A stretch of 32,256 nucleotides of DNA from an uncultured Oscillospiraceae bacterium (GTDB taxonomy: Bacteria; Bacillota; Clostridia; Oscillospirales; Ruminococcaceae), in the NCBI GenBank assembly GCA_934466475.1, contig CAKSLI010000015.1, positions 1-32,256 on the forward strand. Direction: 5' to 3'. The notes under the pieces are model-generated. The model was not told where the DNA came from. It searched no databases and saw only the letters and a program-made list of their open reading frames with translations. Of this stretch, positions 15,126 to 23,531 are shown piece by piece (position 1 is the first letter of the stretch; each line of letters starts with the position of its first letter). Both the position numbers and the translations under genes were made by a program.

Positions 15126-15154
15126 TTGACAAATCTCATCTCAGGTGCTATAAT
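15126..15154 (+). promoter_or_regulatory. Strong promoter upstream of repeat copy C and the sigma factor gene
   Basis: TTGACA (15126-15131), 17-bp spacer, TATAAT (15149-15154). The context GTGCTATAAT and a downstream TTTACATTA are shared with the promoter in front of repeat copy D. Confidence 0.85.
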
Positions 15155-15183
15155 TACGAATAGCAGAAGTATTTACATTAAAA

Positions 15184-15345
15184 GGCAACCTCTAAAAACC
15201 TCCTTCACGGCAGATTTCTATGACTTATATCATCTGCTTCGTTGTCAAACCTTGAAATACATACAGTATTACTGCGGTTTGACGCCTAGCATCTGATATA
15301 AGTCATATACGAAATCTGCTCGTGTCCCGGTTTTTAGAGGTTACC
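15184..15345 (+). repeat. Snap-back element copy C (162 bp, different core)
   Basis: A perfect 14-bp terminal inverted repeat, AACCTCTAAAAACC at 15187-15200 and its complement at 15329-15342, within GGCAACC/GGTTACC ends. The interior differs from copies A, B and D but also folds back over almost its whole length: GCAGATTTC/GAAATCTGC, TGACTTATATC/GATATAAGTCA, TCAAACC/GGTTTGA. The core carries the paired motifs TTCGTTGTC and CCTAGCATCTG. It begins 30 bases after the -10 box and ends about 22 bases before the sigma factor start, so it makes up most of that mRNA's leader. The rest of the 334-base gap (15034-15367) has only the promoter. Confidence 0.85.
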
Positions 15346-15367
15346 AAAAGTAATTTTGGATCATTGT

Positions 15368-15925
15368 ATGGCTGATTTAACACAGATGTCTGATGAACAG
15401 CTTGCTGACCGCGTTTCCTCGGCGGAAAACGGCGAGGCGGTGGCAGAGCTTGTTTCGCGCTACACGGGGCTTGTCCTGGCGCTTGCCGGAAAATACAGCG
15501 GCAGCGCAGATTACGAGGAGCTTGTGAGCGAGGGGCTGGACGCGCTTATCAGCGCGGCTTCCGGTTATGTGCCGGAGCGCGGGAGCTTCAGCGGGTTTGC
15601 GTCTGTGTGCGTCTCCAACCGCATGAAGAATGCGGTGCAGCGTGCCAATCGCAGGACGGAGCGGATTTCCGAGCTGTCCGACGAGGATATTCCAGACAGC
15701 GCCCCCTCTCCGGAGGAACTGGTGATAGGTCAGGAGAATGCGGCGGAGATAACCGGTCAGATGAAGGCTCTGCTTTCCCCGATGGAGCTTCGCTGTATCG
15801 AGGGCGTGATTCTCGGCATGACTTATACGGAGATCGCGGAAAAGCTGTCCATCAGCGTTAAGTCGGTGGACAACGCAGTGACGCGCGCGCGGACCAAGCT
15901 GAAAAGCATTCTTCCGCGGCTATGA
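15368..15925 (+). CDS. Sigma-70 family RNA polymerase sigma factor (small, SigH/ECF-sized)
   Basis: A 185-residue sigma factor. Region 2 spans about residues 20-100 (LVSRYTGLVLALAGKYSG, YEELVSEGLDALISAASGY, FSGFASVCVSNRMKNAVQR). A short acidic linker follows, then region 4 with its helix-turn-helix at about 130-185 (CIEGVILGMTYTEIAEKLSI, KSVDNAVTRARTKLK). Region 3 is missing, as in SigH/ECF-type factors. No anti-sigma gene is next to it. The ATG at 15368 was preferred over an in-frame TTG at 15356. Neither has a strong ribosome-binding site; the best purines (AGAGG at 15336-15340) are the last bases of repeat copy C. This may mean the repeat influences translation. Confidence 0.85.
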   Translation: MADLTQMSDEQLADRVSSAENGEAVAELVSRYTGLVLALAGKYSGSADYEELVSEGLDALISAASGYVPERGSFSGFASVCVSNRMKNAVQRANRRTERISELSDEDIPDSAPSPEELVIGQENAAEITGQMKALLSPMELRCIEGVILGMTYTEIAEKLSISVKSVDNAVTRARTKLKSILPRL

Positions 15926-15936
15926 CAACGAAATAT

Positions 15937-16002
15937 GACCCGGTAGCTTAATTTCCAAGAGCGTTGTTTATCAAAGGTGTCGGTGGGAGTCCGACCAGGG
16001 CA
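15937..16002 (+). ncRNA. tRNA-like sequence between the sigma factor and zinc-ribbon genes
   Basis: The 66 bases resemble a shrunken tRNA. CCGGTAGCTTAA and AAGAGCG look like a D-arm (GCTT pairing GAGC), GTTGTTTATCAA like a shortened anticodon arm, and GTCGG-TGGGAGT-CCGAC is a correct-length T-arm hairpin followed by CAGGGCA. The acceptor ends (GACCCGG and CCAGGGC) do not pair well, and the anticodon-to-T-arm interval is about 7 bases too short. It may be a decayed tRNA or a cis-acting leader RNA for the zinc-ribbon gene that starts 27 bases further on. It is not a functional tRNA as it stands. Confidence 0.3.
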
Positions 16003-16028
16003 AAATAATTTTTTATGAGGTATGGACT

Positions 16029-16304
16029 ATGTACACAGACATCACTTTAAAGTGCAAGGAGTGCGGAGCTGACTTCGTGTTCACCGCTGGTGAGCAGGAA
16101 TTCTACGCTGAGAAGGGCTTCACAAACCAGCCCCAGAGATGCAAGGCTTGCCGCGACGCTAAGAAGAATGCCGGCAAGAGCGGCAGAACCTTCTACGAGG
16201 CTACTTGCGCTGGCTGCGGCGGTATCGCTAAGGTTCCCTTCGAGCCGAAGGAAGACAGACCCGTATATTGCAGCGACTGCTTCGCAAAGATGAGAGGCGA
16301 GTAA
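16029..16304 (+). CDS. Small double zinc-ribbon protein
   Basis: A 91-residue cytoplasmic protein with four CxxC pairs: Cys9/12, Cys38/41, Cys60/63 and Cys81/84. The first two pairs form one zinc ribbon (LKCKECGADFVFTAGEQEF, QRCKACR), matching the 'probable zinc-ribbon' family (zf-trcl type) common in Clostridia. The last two form a second (ATCAGCGG, VYCSDCFAK) of the kind found at the end of many such proteins. The biochemical role is unknown; nucleic-acid or ribosome binding is only a guess from the fold. It follows the sigma factor by about 100 bases with no clear promoter of its own, so it may share that transcript. A GAGG element sits 9 bases before the start. Confidence 0.82.
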   Translation: MYTDITLKCKECGADFVFTAGEQEFYAEKGFTNQPQRCKACRDAKKNAGKSGRTFYEATCAGCGGIAKVPFEPKEDRPVYCSDCFAKMRGE

Positions 16305-16414
16305 TTCGCCCGGATTGGTTGGTATTTTCTCACAGGAAACTAGCATTTACATGGCAGACCTCATGGTCAGGCTTTCGCAAATTTCTTATAGAACCTATTG
16401 ATCAACTCGCAAAG

Positions 16415-16446
16415 AAATCAGGCGGTGAACAGCCGCCTGATTTTTT
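16415..16446 (+). terminator. Terminator downstream of the zinc-ribbon gene
   Basis: AAATCAGGCGG pairs with CCGCCTGATTT, directly followed by TTT. It lies 110 bases after the zinc-ribbon stop. The intervening sequence holds nothing I can identify. Confidence 0.85.
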
Positions 16447-16457
16447 ATGCTCAGAAA

Positions 16458-16487
16458 ACGACCGCACCGGAAATCCGGCGCGGTCGT
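16458..16487 (-). terminator. Terminator of the purD transcript
   Basis: ACGACCGCACCGG (16458-16470) pairs with CCGGCGCGGTCGT (16475-16487) except one G-T pair, with TTTTC next on the minus strand. It is 5 bases past the stop of the small membrane protein gene. Confidence 0.8.
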
Positions 16488-16492
16488 TAATT

Positions 16493-16903
16493 TTATAGTT
16501 TGTCGCTTCCGGAGAAGATAAGGAGCGTGTATACCGCCGGCATGAGCAGTATCACGATATCTCCGAAGTTGAACATACCCCCGGCTATGCTGCAAATCAG
16601 CGATATCACGGAGAGCAGCGTCATGAGCCCTCCGGCGATGAGCGCAGAGCGGACGGATTTCATTCCGCCGCCACGCACTGCCTTTAGTCCTGAGAGGCAC
16701 ATTCCGCCGAAGCCTGCGGCAACTATGAGCATACTCAGCAGGTTGCCGAGGTACCCCATTGCGCCGCCGTTTTTCATCATCGAAAACATTGCGAACCGGA
16801 AGAAGTAGCTTTCCCCGCCGAAAATCACCTGAATATTCAGCACAACGGCGAGTATCGCGACTATTCCGCTGACAACGGAAAGGACAGTTATCGTCTTTTT
16901 CAT
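16493..16903 (-). CDS. Small four-helix membrane protein of unknown function
   Basis: A 136-residue protein with four predicted transmembrane helices (about 5-28, 48-72, 85-108 and 112-131). It is Gly- and Met-rich, with a short basic loop between helices 2 and 3 (KAVRGGGMKSVRS). No enzymatic motif is visible and no family was recognised. It starts 11 bases after the purD stop on the same strand and ends just before a strong terminator, so it is the last gene of the purD transcript. The ribosome-binding site (GAAAGGC) is modest. The link to purine synthesis is positional only. Confidence 0.7.
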   Translation of the reverse strand: MKKTITVLSVVSGIVAILAVVLNIQVIFGGESYFFRFAMFSMMKNGGAMGYLGNLLSMLIVAAGFGGMCLSGLKAVRGGGMKSVRSALIAGGLMTLLSVISLICSIAGGMFNFGDIVILLMPAVYTLLIFSGSDKL

Positions 16904-16914
16904 TCTTCTGCCTT

Positions 16915-18192
16915 TCAGAGAGCCCTGAGCGCGCGCTGACCGATGTCCTTGCGGTGGTGCGCGTTCTCGAAGGTTATTGTGTCAACCGCCTTGTAAGCCT
17001 TGTCGAGAGCCTCGCGGAGGTCTTTTCCGGTGGCTGTCACGCCGAGCACTCTGCCGCCGGCGGTGTAGTATCTGCCATTTTCAAGCTTGGTTCCTGCGTG
17101 GTAAACGTAGGCGAGGGGAGACTGCCCCTTTTCGTCCAGACCGGAGATCTCCTTGCCAGTGACATACTTTTCGGGATAGCCGCCGCTTGCGATAACTACG
17201 CATGCGCAGGACTTGTCGCTCCACTTGATGTCGAGCTGGTCGAGCTTTTCTTCCCAGACAGCCTCCATGATGTCAACGAGGTCGGTTTCGAGCAGCGGGA
17301 GAACTACCTGCGTTTCGGGATCGCCGAAGCGGCAGTTGTACTCGACAACCTTTGCTCCGTTAGGCGTGAGCATAAGTCCGAAATAAAGGCAGCCCTTGAA
17401 CGGACGTCCCTCAGCCTGCATTGCGGCTATTGTCGGCTTGAATATCTTTTCCATGCACTCAGCCTTGAATGCGTCAGTATAGCAGGGATTCGGCGCGATA
17501 GTGCCCATTCCGCCGGTGTTAAGACCCTCGTCGTTGTCGTTGGCGCGCTTGTGATCCATGGAAGAGATCATCGGCTTTACGGTCTTGCCGTCGGTGAACG
17601 CGAGCACGGTCACCTCAGGTCCGGTCATGAATTCCTCGATAACTATTTCGCTGCCGGATTTGCCGAACTTGCCGTCAAGCAGCATGGATTCAACAGCAGC
17701 CTTTGCCTCATCGAAGTCCTTGGCGATGATAACGCCCTTGCCCAGTGCGAGACCGTCGCATTTGATAACGGCAGGGTAGCTGTTCTGCTGCTTTATGTAC
17801 TCCACTGCCTTGTCTGCATCCGTGAAGGTCTCATAGCCTGCGGTGGGTATGCCGTACTTCTTCATCAGCGCCTTGGAGAACACCTTGCTGCCCTCCAGGA
17901 TAGCCGCATTTGCGCGGGGACCAAAGGTCTTGAAGCCGGCTTCGTTCAGCCTGTCTACCATTCCCATAACGAGCGGGTCATCAGGAGCAACAAAGACATA
18001 ATCCGGCTGGAGCTTCTTTGCCAGTTCGAGGATCCCGTCAAGGTCGGTCGCCTTGACAGGGAAGCACTCCGCCAGCGCAGAGATTCCGCCGTTTCCGGGT
18101 GCCGCCCAGATCTTTTCAACCTTGGGTGACCTGGAAAGAGCCGTGATAATTGCATGTTCGCGTCCGCCGCCGCCTACTACCAGAATATTCAT
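16915..18192 (-). CDS. purD: Phosphoribosylamine-glycine ligase (GAR synthetase)
   Basis: A 425-residue cytoplasmic enzyme joining phosphoribosylamine and glycine with ATP, the second step of purine synthesis. Full-length features: N-terminal MNILVVGGGGREHAI, ATP-grasp region (PAVIKCDGLALGKGVIIAKD; VIEEFMTGPEVTVLAFTDGK), the family signature around GLNTGGMGTIAPNP, and RFGDPETQVVLPLL. The size is standard. The start was placed at 18192, where AAAGGA has suitable spacing; 37 further in-frame upstream codons are not purD-like and include the promoter. The other purine genes are not in this window, so purD stands apart from the usual pur operon here, followed only by the small membrane protein. 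Confidence 0.97.
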   Translation of the reverse strand: MNILVVGGGGREHAIITALSRSPKVEKIWAAPGNGGISALAECFPVKATDLDGILELAKKLQPDYVFVAPDDPLVMGMVDRLNEAGFKTFGPRANAAILEGSKVFSKALMKKYGIPTAGYETFTDADKAVEYIKQQNSYPAVIKCDGLALGKGVIIAKDFDEAKAAVESMLLDGKFGKSGSEIVIEEFMTGPEVTVLAFTDGKTVKPMISSMDHKRANDNDEGLNTGGMGTIAPNPCYTDAFKAECMEKIFKPTIAAMQAEGRPFKGCLYFGLMLTPNGAKVVEYNCRFGDPETQVVLPLLETDLVDIMEAVWEEKLDQLDIKWSDKSCACVVIASGGYPEKYVTGKEISGLDEKGQSPLAYVYHAGTKLENGRYYTAGGRVLGVTATGKDLREALDKAYKAVDTITFENAHHRKDIGQRALRAL

Positions 18193-18231
18193 AGATAAAA
18201 CGTCCTTTCGGGTAAAAAATTCTACCCTTTT

Positions 18232-18260
18232 ATTGTAGCATAAATGCGTCTTTTTTTCAA
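18232..18260 (-). promoter_or_regulatory. Promoter of purD
   Basis: On the minus strand TTGAAA (18260-18255), 17-bp spacer, TACAAT (18237-18232). The short leader has a small GGGTAGAA/TTTACCC hairpin. No purine riboswitch is visible in the 40-base leader. Confidence 0.75.
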
Positions 18261-18288
18261 GGTTTTTTGAGAATTTACGACAAACTAT

Positions 18289-18317
18289 TTGACATAGCGG
18301 CACTGTGATGTTATAAT
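18289..18317 (+). promoter_or_regulatory. Promoter of aguB-aguA
   Basis: TTGACA (18289-18294), 17-bp spacer, TATAAT (18312-18317), 34 bases before the aguB start. Confidence 0.88.
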
Positions 18318-18350
18318 AAAGTAGAATTATTGATAAAGGAGATTAATGCT

Positions 18351-19229
18351 ATGCGAAACGTAACAGTTGCAGCAATTCAGATGTCCGTTCCGGAGACCCC
18401 GGAGAGATCCATAGAGAAAGCCGAAAAACTGGTAAGGCAGGCCGCCGCGGTGGGCGCAAACGTTATACTCCTGCCGGAGCTTTTCGAGAACTGGTATTTC
18501 TGCCAGGAGCGCCGCTACGACAGCTATAAGCTGGCTCTCCCGGTGGATGAGAACCCCGCGGTAAGGCGCTTCCGGCAGGTGGCGGCGGAGCTGGGCGTGG
18601 TGCTTCCCGTGAGCTTCTACGAGCAGGACGGAAACGTGCTTTACAACAGCGTTGCCATGATAGACGCGGACGGCTCGGTTATGGGAGTTTACCGCAAGAC
18701 ACACATTCCGGACGACCACTTCTATCAGGAGAAATTCTACTTCACACCGGGAGGAACCGGATTTAAGGTATGGGATACCCGCTTCGGAAAAATCGGCGTG
18801 GGAATATGCTGGGATCAGTGGTTCCCGGAGGCGGCGCGCTGCATGGCGCTCATGGGCGCAGAAATGCTTCTCTACCCGACCGCGATAGGCTCCGAGCCTG
18901 TGCTGGAGTGCGACAGCATGCCCCACTGGCAGCGCTGCATGCAGGGACATGCGGCGGCGAACCTCGTTCCGGTCATCGCGGCGAACCGTATCGGCACTGA
19001 GACGGTAAAACCCGACAGCGAGAACCAGAACCAGTCCTCGGCGCTGACATTCTATGGGAGCAGCTTTATTGCCGACAACACAGGAGCCCTTGTGGAGTGC
19101 ACCGACCGCACTTCCGATACAGTCCTTGTGCACAGCTTCGACCTGGACGAGCTCCGCGACATGCGGCTGAGCTGGGGAGTATTCCGGGACAGACGTCCGG
19201 AGATGTACGGAAAGATAACCGAGAGATAA
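18351..19229 (+). CDS. aguB: N-carbamoylputrescine amidase
   Basis: A 292-residue nitrilase-superfamily enzyme that splits N-carbamoylputrescine to putrescine, CO2 and ammonia in the cytoplasm. The catalytic triad can be read: Glu43 in LPELFENWYFCQ, Lys116 in YRKTHIPDD and Cys153 in GICWDQWFPEAAR. The residues around all three match the AguB subgroup rather than general nitrilases. The start at 18351 is supported by AAAGGAGA with 8 bases of spacing; the in-frame TTG-type start 21 bases upstream lies before that site. aguA starts 12 bases after the stop, so the two form an operon for agmatine to putrescine. No arginine decarboxylase is in the window, so agmatine is made elsewhere or imported. 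Confidence 0.95.
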   Translation: MRNVTVAAIQMSVPETPERSIEKAEKLVRQAAAVGANVILLPELFENWYFCQERRYDSYKLALPVDENPAVRRFRQVAAELGVVLPVSFYEQDGNVLYNSVAMIDADGSVMGVYRKTHIPDDHFYQEKFYFTPGGTGFKVWDTRFGKIGVGICWDQWFPEAARCMALMGAEMLLYPTAIGSEPVLECDSMPHWQRCMQGHAAANLVPVIAANRIGTETVKPDSENQNQSSALTFYGSSFIADNTGALVECTDRTSDTVLVHSFDLDELRDMRLSWGVFRDRRPEMYGKITER

Positions 19230-19241
19230 CGGAGGTTCAGC

Positions 19242-20336
19242 ATGAGAGTTCTTGACACGATACCGAAGCAGGACGGCTTCTATATGCCGGCGGAGTTCTC
19301 GCCGCACTACGGCTGTATCCTGATTTTCCCGGAGCGCTCGGATTCATGGCAGTACGGCGCCTATGCTGCGCGTAAGGCGTTCGTTAAGGTCTGCGAGGCT
19401 ATCGCGCGCAGCGAGAAGGTGACGGTCTGCGCCAGCGATAAGCAGTACGAAAACGCCCGCAGAATGCTCCCGCCGCACATCAGGGTAGTGGAGATGTCCA
19501 GCAACGACAGCTGGGCGAGGGACTACGCGCCGACATTCGTGACGAACGGCAGCGAGATACGCGGCATAAACTGGAGCTTCAACGCCTGGGGCGGTCTTGT
19601 GGACGGTCTTTATTTCCCGTGGGACAAGGACGACCGCATGGCGCGTAAGCTCTGCGACCTCTACGACAGGGATATGTACGATATGTCCGGATTCGTGCTT
19701 GAGGGCGGCTCGATACATTCTGACGGGGAGGGGACTATCCTCACGACAGAAGCCTGCCTGCTCAGCGCCGGAAGAAATCCCGATATGACGAAGCAGCAGA
19801 TAGAGGACAAGCTGAAATCCAGCCTAGGCGCTGAAAAGGTCATCTGGCTGAAGCGCGGGATCTACAACGATGAGACCAACGAGCACGTTGACAACATCTG
19901 CGCATTTGTGAAGCCAGGCGAGGTGGCGCTCGCGTGGACGGACGACGCTTCCGACCCGCAGTATGAGCTGTCGCGCTCCTGCATGGAGATCCTGGAGAAC
20001 TCCACGGACGCAAAGGGGCGCAGGATAAAGGTGCACAAGCTGTACCTCCCGAAGCCGGTCACCATTACCGCTGAGGAATGCGACGGACTTGACACCATGG
20101 ATTTCGAGCCGACAAGGACTCCCGGCGAGCGGCTTGCGGCGAGCTACGTCAACTTTTATATCGCGAATGGCGCAGTGGTAATGCCGTTTTTCGGCGATCC
20201 CGCGGACGAGCCCGCGCGTGCGAAATTGCAGGAGCTTTTCCCAGAGCGTGAGGTTATCCCGATTTACGCGCGTGATATCCTGATAGGCGGCGGAAATATC
20301 CACTGTATAACTCAGCAGATACCAGCGTTCAAATAA
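19242..20336 (+). CDS. aguA: Agmatine deiminase
   Basis: A 364-residue guanidino-group-modifying enzyme converting agmatine to N-carbamoylputrescine and ammonia. Family patterns run the whole length: MPAEFSPHYGCILIFPERSD, SWARDYAPTFV, FVLEGGSIHSDGEGTILTTE, the catalytic histidine region (NEHVDNICAFV), and the nucleophile Cys355 in GGGNIHCITQQ near the C-terminus. The typical length is about 360-370. GGAGG with 6 bases of spacing supports the start. It is the second gene of the aguB-aguA operon, in the unusual order with the downstream enzyme first, and is closed by a strong terminator. Confidence 0.95.
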   Translation: MRVLDTIPKQDGFYMPAEFSPHYGCILIFPERSDSWQYGAYAARKAFVKVCEAIARSEKVTVCASDKQYENARRMLPPHIRVVEMSSNDSWARDYAPTFVTNGSEIRGINWSFNAWGGLVDGLYFPWDKDDRMARKLCDLYDRDMYDMSGFVLEGGSIHSDGEGTILTTEACLLSAGRNPDMTKQQIEDKLKSSLGAEKVIWLKRGIYNDETNEHVDNICAFVKPGEVALAWTDDASDPQYELSRSCMEILENSTDAKGRRIKVHKLYLPKPVTITAEECDGLDTMDFEPTRTPGERLAASYVNFYIANGAVVMPFFGDPADEPARAKLQELFPEREVIPIYARDILIGGGNIHCITQQIPAFK

Positions 20337-20371
20337 AAAAATCCCCTTTCCACACTGGAAAGGGGATTTTT
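20337..20371 (+). terminator. Bidirectional terminator between aguA and the HSP90-like gene
   Basis: AATCCCCTTTCC pairs perfectly with GGAAAGGGGATT (loop ACACT), flanked by an A-run and a T-run. It serves aguA on the plus strand and the HSP90-like gene on the minus strand. Confidence 0.9.
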
Positions 20372-20387
20372 ACTGTTGATTGTTGAA

Positions 20388-23300
20388 TTATTTTTGATTG
20401 TCCTCAAACCACTTGGCAGCCATCATAGGCGTGAGCACGAAGTCGAGAACCTCCTGAGCGCCATCGTAAACATCGCCGCCTGCTGTCTCCTCGCCGTCGG
20501 CAGCAGCCTCGCAGATAGCGTAGGTTACCTGCGGACGGTACTTGATACGGCAGTACAGGAACTCCGGCGGGATATAGTCGATCTGGGAAAGCTCCTCCAG
20601 CCAGAGGAACGGAGACATTCCGCCGATGCTCACATCGTCAATTATCCAGCCGCCTGCCGCGTAGTTGTCGTTAGCGCAGAGGTACAGCGAGAACTTGAAT
20701 TTCTGCTCCTTGCCCTCCGCGTTCAGCAGACCTACCGAGAAGCTCTTCAGAATAAAGCTGTTTATGAGCTTTGATTCGTAGCCGCAGCACGGGCAGATTC
20801 CGCCGTAGCCGTAGAGCTTCGCGTTGATGTCGCGCGCAAAGTAGTTCTTGTACAGGCGCGGATTCTTTATGCCGGAAATGCGATTTATCTCGCCGCGCAG
20901 GAAGTCGAACTCCTTGCGCTGGATAGTCGGAACCGGCTTGTAATAGTAGGGAATCTGGTCAACGAGGACCAGGTTCGGTTCCTCGGTGCTGGAGTAGACC
21001 GCCGCCAGAATACCGGAGTTCTTTCCGGTAAGAATGAACTCGGTGAATTTTGCGAACTGCGGCTTTGTAAGCCCGTCGCGGAGCACGACATACTTCATCG
21101 TCTTGGACTTTACGTCCGGCGCGATGACTTCCGCGTGGTCGATTATCTTGAGTATCTTGTCGTTCTCGCCAAGGAGCGCGATCTTGTCAAGACCGAGGTC
21201 GCATGTGTATATCTTTGCAAGCTCCTCTGCAACTGCTTCAGCGCTTCCGAGGTCAGGCAGTGCGCCGATTATCTCCTCCGGGTCGTACTCAAAGCGGTTG
21301 GGTGAGTAGGGGAAGTCGAACACGCGTCCGTTGAACATTCCGCTCTCGATGAGCAGGTAAACATCGCCGACTATCTCGAGAAGGTCGGTGTTGGTGATGT
21401 TCGGCGGGATCATAAACTGCTTTCCGTAAGCGGAGAAGCGGTAGCGCTTGTTGATATCCAGCGCGAGTGTGACCTCGCCGCCCTGGCTCTTTATTTCACG
21501 CAGGAACTGCATGGTGTCTTTGCCGTTCGTGAACGAGTTCACCATGAGCGATATTACCTGATTGTAGATCTGGTGGCTCTCGAAGCGCATTTCGTGCTTC
21601 TGGATAACGTCCATCGCCTTTTTCAGGTTGCCTATCTGTATCTTGGAGATCTCGAACTGGAGCTCTGTGCCGCCGGAGGTTACGATGAACTGGAAGTACT
21701 TCATGTCAATGCGGTAGCTTGTGCCGAACATCTCGTCGATTATCCGGAATGCTTCCGCAAGGGCGTTTTCGTCTGCGACTGCGCCGTTGACGATGCAGCT
21801 GTTGAGCTTCAGGCTGATGATGCTCATAAAGCCGTCAGACAGGTTGTAGTCCTTGATCTTCGGGTTCTTGTCTGAGGTCATCAGGTAGCTGTGGCCATCC
21901 TGCTTGAATGAGTACGCGTACTCAACGCCGCGCTCGTTGGTCTCCTGCCTGTACCAGTCGTACTTTGCCGCGAAAACGTGGTCGTTTTCGGATTCGCCGT
22001 ACCAGCCCTTCATCTGTTCGAGGTCCGTGAGAAGCGCTTCGGACGCCGCGCCGCTGTCGTGATCCTCGATATCCACATCGGAGCGTTCGTTGAAGTAGCC
22101 GCGCTCGCGGAGCTCGCTGAACGTAACCGGCTCATCGCGGTCGGGGAACTTAATGGAGATGTTCCCCGCGAATTTTTCACGGAGCTCCTTTACAAGGGAG
22201 CTTGTGTTTATGTAGTTGTAGAAGAACTCGAAAACATACTGCGCCGGGCGGAGCATATAGCGCTCAGGATTATCAGGGCGCTTGGTCAGCTGGAGCACGA
22301 ACAGGCGCTTGTACTCGTCAACGATGTCGAGGATATCCTCCTCGATTTCGGTGGAGACCTCTTCAATGCAGTCATGGCGGATACCCGCGCGGTTGTTGGT
22401 GACGTACCTGTTCGGAACGCTGACGAAGAACGCCGACAGCTGCTCCTGGAGGAACGCCTGCTTGCTTGCTTTCACAAGACCGGTCAGCTCGAAGGTGGAG
22501 AAGTAGTTGTACTTGCTCATCAGAACCTTTGCCGCCTCGCGCTTTGCGCCGGATATAGCGAACGGGATCAGGTAAACGAATCCGTTTTCCTCCATGTGGA
22601 TAAAGTCGGCGACCGACTTTCCGTTTTCGCTGAAGCGGATCTTGGGGAGATCGTTTTCATTGCGGCGGTACTGCTGTATCTTGTATACGACCTCGGGCTT
22701 GCCGAAGGATATGACCGCTATGTTGAACGTGCGGTCAGGCGCCTCCTGCTCGTCGGTTGCCCTGAGGTGCTTCTTCTTGATGAATGCGAAGCACAGGTCG
22801 ATCATGTTGATGTAATCGCCCTTCTGGGAAGTCATGGTGACGAGGTTGTCGTGGAGCTTCTTCTGATCCTCTTCGTCAAGCGCGAAAACTATTTCGGTGT
22901 GCTTGAACTTCTGGGCTGTGAGCTCCAGCTCGCGCACCTTTAGCGTGCCGCCGTCGTTGACTACACGCAGGGAATAGTTGTTCGAACGCATCTTGAACCA
23001 GTCAACGTTTGCGAATACGCTCTTTGCGCCAAGACCGAAGCGTCCCTCGCGGTCGCGGCTGGTTTCGCTCCTGCCGACCGACAGGTAATAGAATACCTGC
23101 TCAAGGCGGAAGCCTGTCTCGTTGTATGTGAGCTTCACCTGACCCTCGTCAAGGAACTCTATCATAACCTTTATGTCGTTTTCATCGTAGTCGCAGCCGA
23201 ACACGTTCTGGAGAAGCTCGCGTATGATGGACTCCCTGGGGTAGTCGTTCACCATGCCTGCGACATTTATCGCGCTTCTTCCGGTGTACATGCTGTTGAA

Positions 23301-23453
23301 ATAGTCCTTGAACGGCGTGCTGTCTACCTCGCCGGAGTAGAGCATATTCTGGATCTTCAGAAGAACCTCTTTCATGCCCTCTTTATCGCCGGCAGTGTTT
23401 CGCTCAAAAAAGTCGCCAAGGAGCTGTTCGACCTGCTCGTTATTTTCGCTCAT
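20388..23453 (-). CDS. Large HSP90-type (GHKL) ATPase with C-terminal Cys cluster
   Basis: A 1021-residue cytoplasmic protein. The three ATP-binding boxes of the HSP90 branch are near the N-terminus: IIRELLQN (Glu79, Asn83), a degenerate lid motif YNETGF (residues 110-115, replacing DxGxG), and GRFGLGAKSVF (137-147), which closely follows HSP90's GQFGVGFYSAF. The rest matches no HSP90 middle or client-binding domain that I recognise. It contains regions such as PNRYVTNNRAGIRHD and SFTNGKDTMQF, and a late CPCC cluster (Cys887, 889, 890) with a following YLCANDNY, possibly a metal site. The gene begins 78 bases after the stop of the degenerate helicase gene on the same strand, so the two are presumably one system. 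Its role is unknown; remodelling of protein or nucleic-acid complexes is a guess. Confidence 0.75.
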   Translation of the reverse strand: MSENNEQVEQLLGDFFERNTAGDKEGMKEVLLKIQNMLYSGEVDSTPFKDYFNSMYTGRSAINVAGMVNDYPRESIIRELLQNVFGCDYDENDIKVMIEFLDEGQVKLTYNETGFRLEQVFYYLSVGRSETSRDREGRFGLGAKSVFANVDWFKMRSNNYSLRVVNDGGTLKVRELELTAQKFKHTEIVFALDEEDQKKLHDNLVTMTSQKGDYINMIDLCFAFIKKKHLRATDEQEAPDRTFNIAVISFGKPEVVYKIQQYRRNENDLPKIRFSENGKSVADFIHMEENGFVYLIPFAISGAKREAAKVLMSKYNYFSTFELTGLVKASKQAFLQEQLSAFFVSVPNRYVTNNRAGIRHDCIEEVSTEIEEDILDIVDEYKRLFVLQLTKRPDNPERYMLRPAQYVFEFFYNYINTSSLVKELREKFAGNISIKFPDRDEPVTFSELRERGYFNERSDVDIEDHDSGAASEALLTDLEQMKGWYGESENDHVFAAKYDWYRQETNERGVEYAYSFKQDGHSYLMTSDKNPKIKDYNLSDGFMSIISLKLNSCIVNGAVADENALAEAFRIIDEMFGTSYRIDMKYFQFIVTSGGTELQFEISKIQIGNLKKAMDVIQKHEMRFESHQIYNQVISLMVNSFTNGKDTMQFLREIKSQGGEVTLALDINKRYRFSAYGKQFMIPPNITNTDLLEIVGDVYLLIESGMFNGRVFDFPYSPNRFEYDPEEIIGALPDLGSAEAVAEELAKIYTCDLGLDKIALLGENDKILKIIDHAEVIAPDVKSKTMKYVVLRDGLTKPQFAKFTEFILTGKNSGILAAVYSSTEEPNLVLVDQIPYYYKPVPTIQRKEFDFLRGEINRISGIKNPRLYKNYFARDINAKLYGYGGICPCCGYESKLINSFILKSFSVGLLNAEGKEQKFKFSLYLCANDNYAAGGWIIDDVSIGGMSPFLWLEELSQIDYIPPEFLYCRIKYRPQVTYAICEAAADGEETAGGDVYDGAQEVLDFVLTPMMAAKWFEDNQK

Positions 23454-23531
23454 AAATACGCCCCGTTTCTCCGCACATCCAATAAAGCTGCGCCATGCCC
23501 CGTGCGGCAGGACATTAGCCGGATATTATAA

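Noticed and set aside
16954..18129. 391-codon plus-strand frame opposite purD
   Set aside because: It is a shadow of purD; no protein family pattern and no ribosome-binding site.
18192..18303. Longer purD start with 37 extra N-terminal codons
   Set aside because: The extension contains the purD promoter and leader; the family N-terminus begins at the ATG at 18192 behind AAAGGA.
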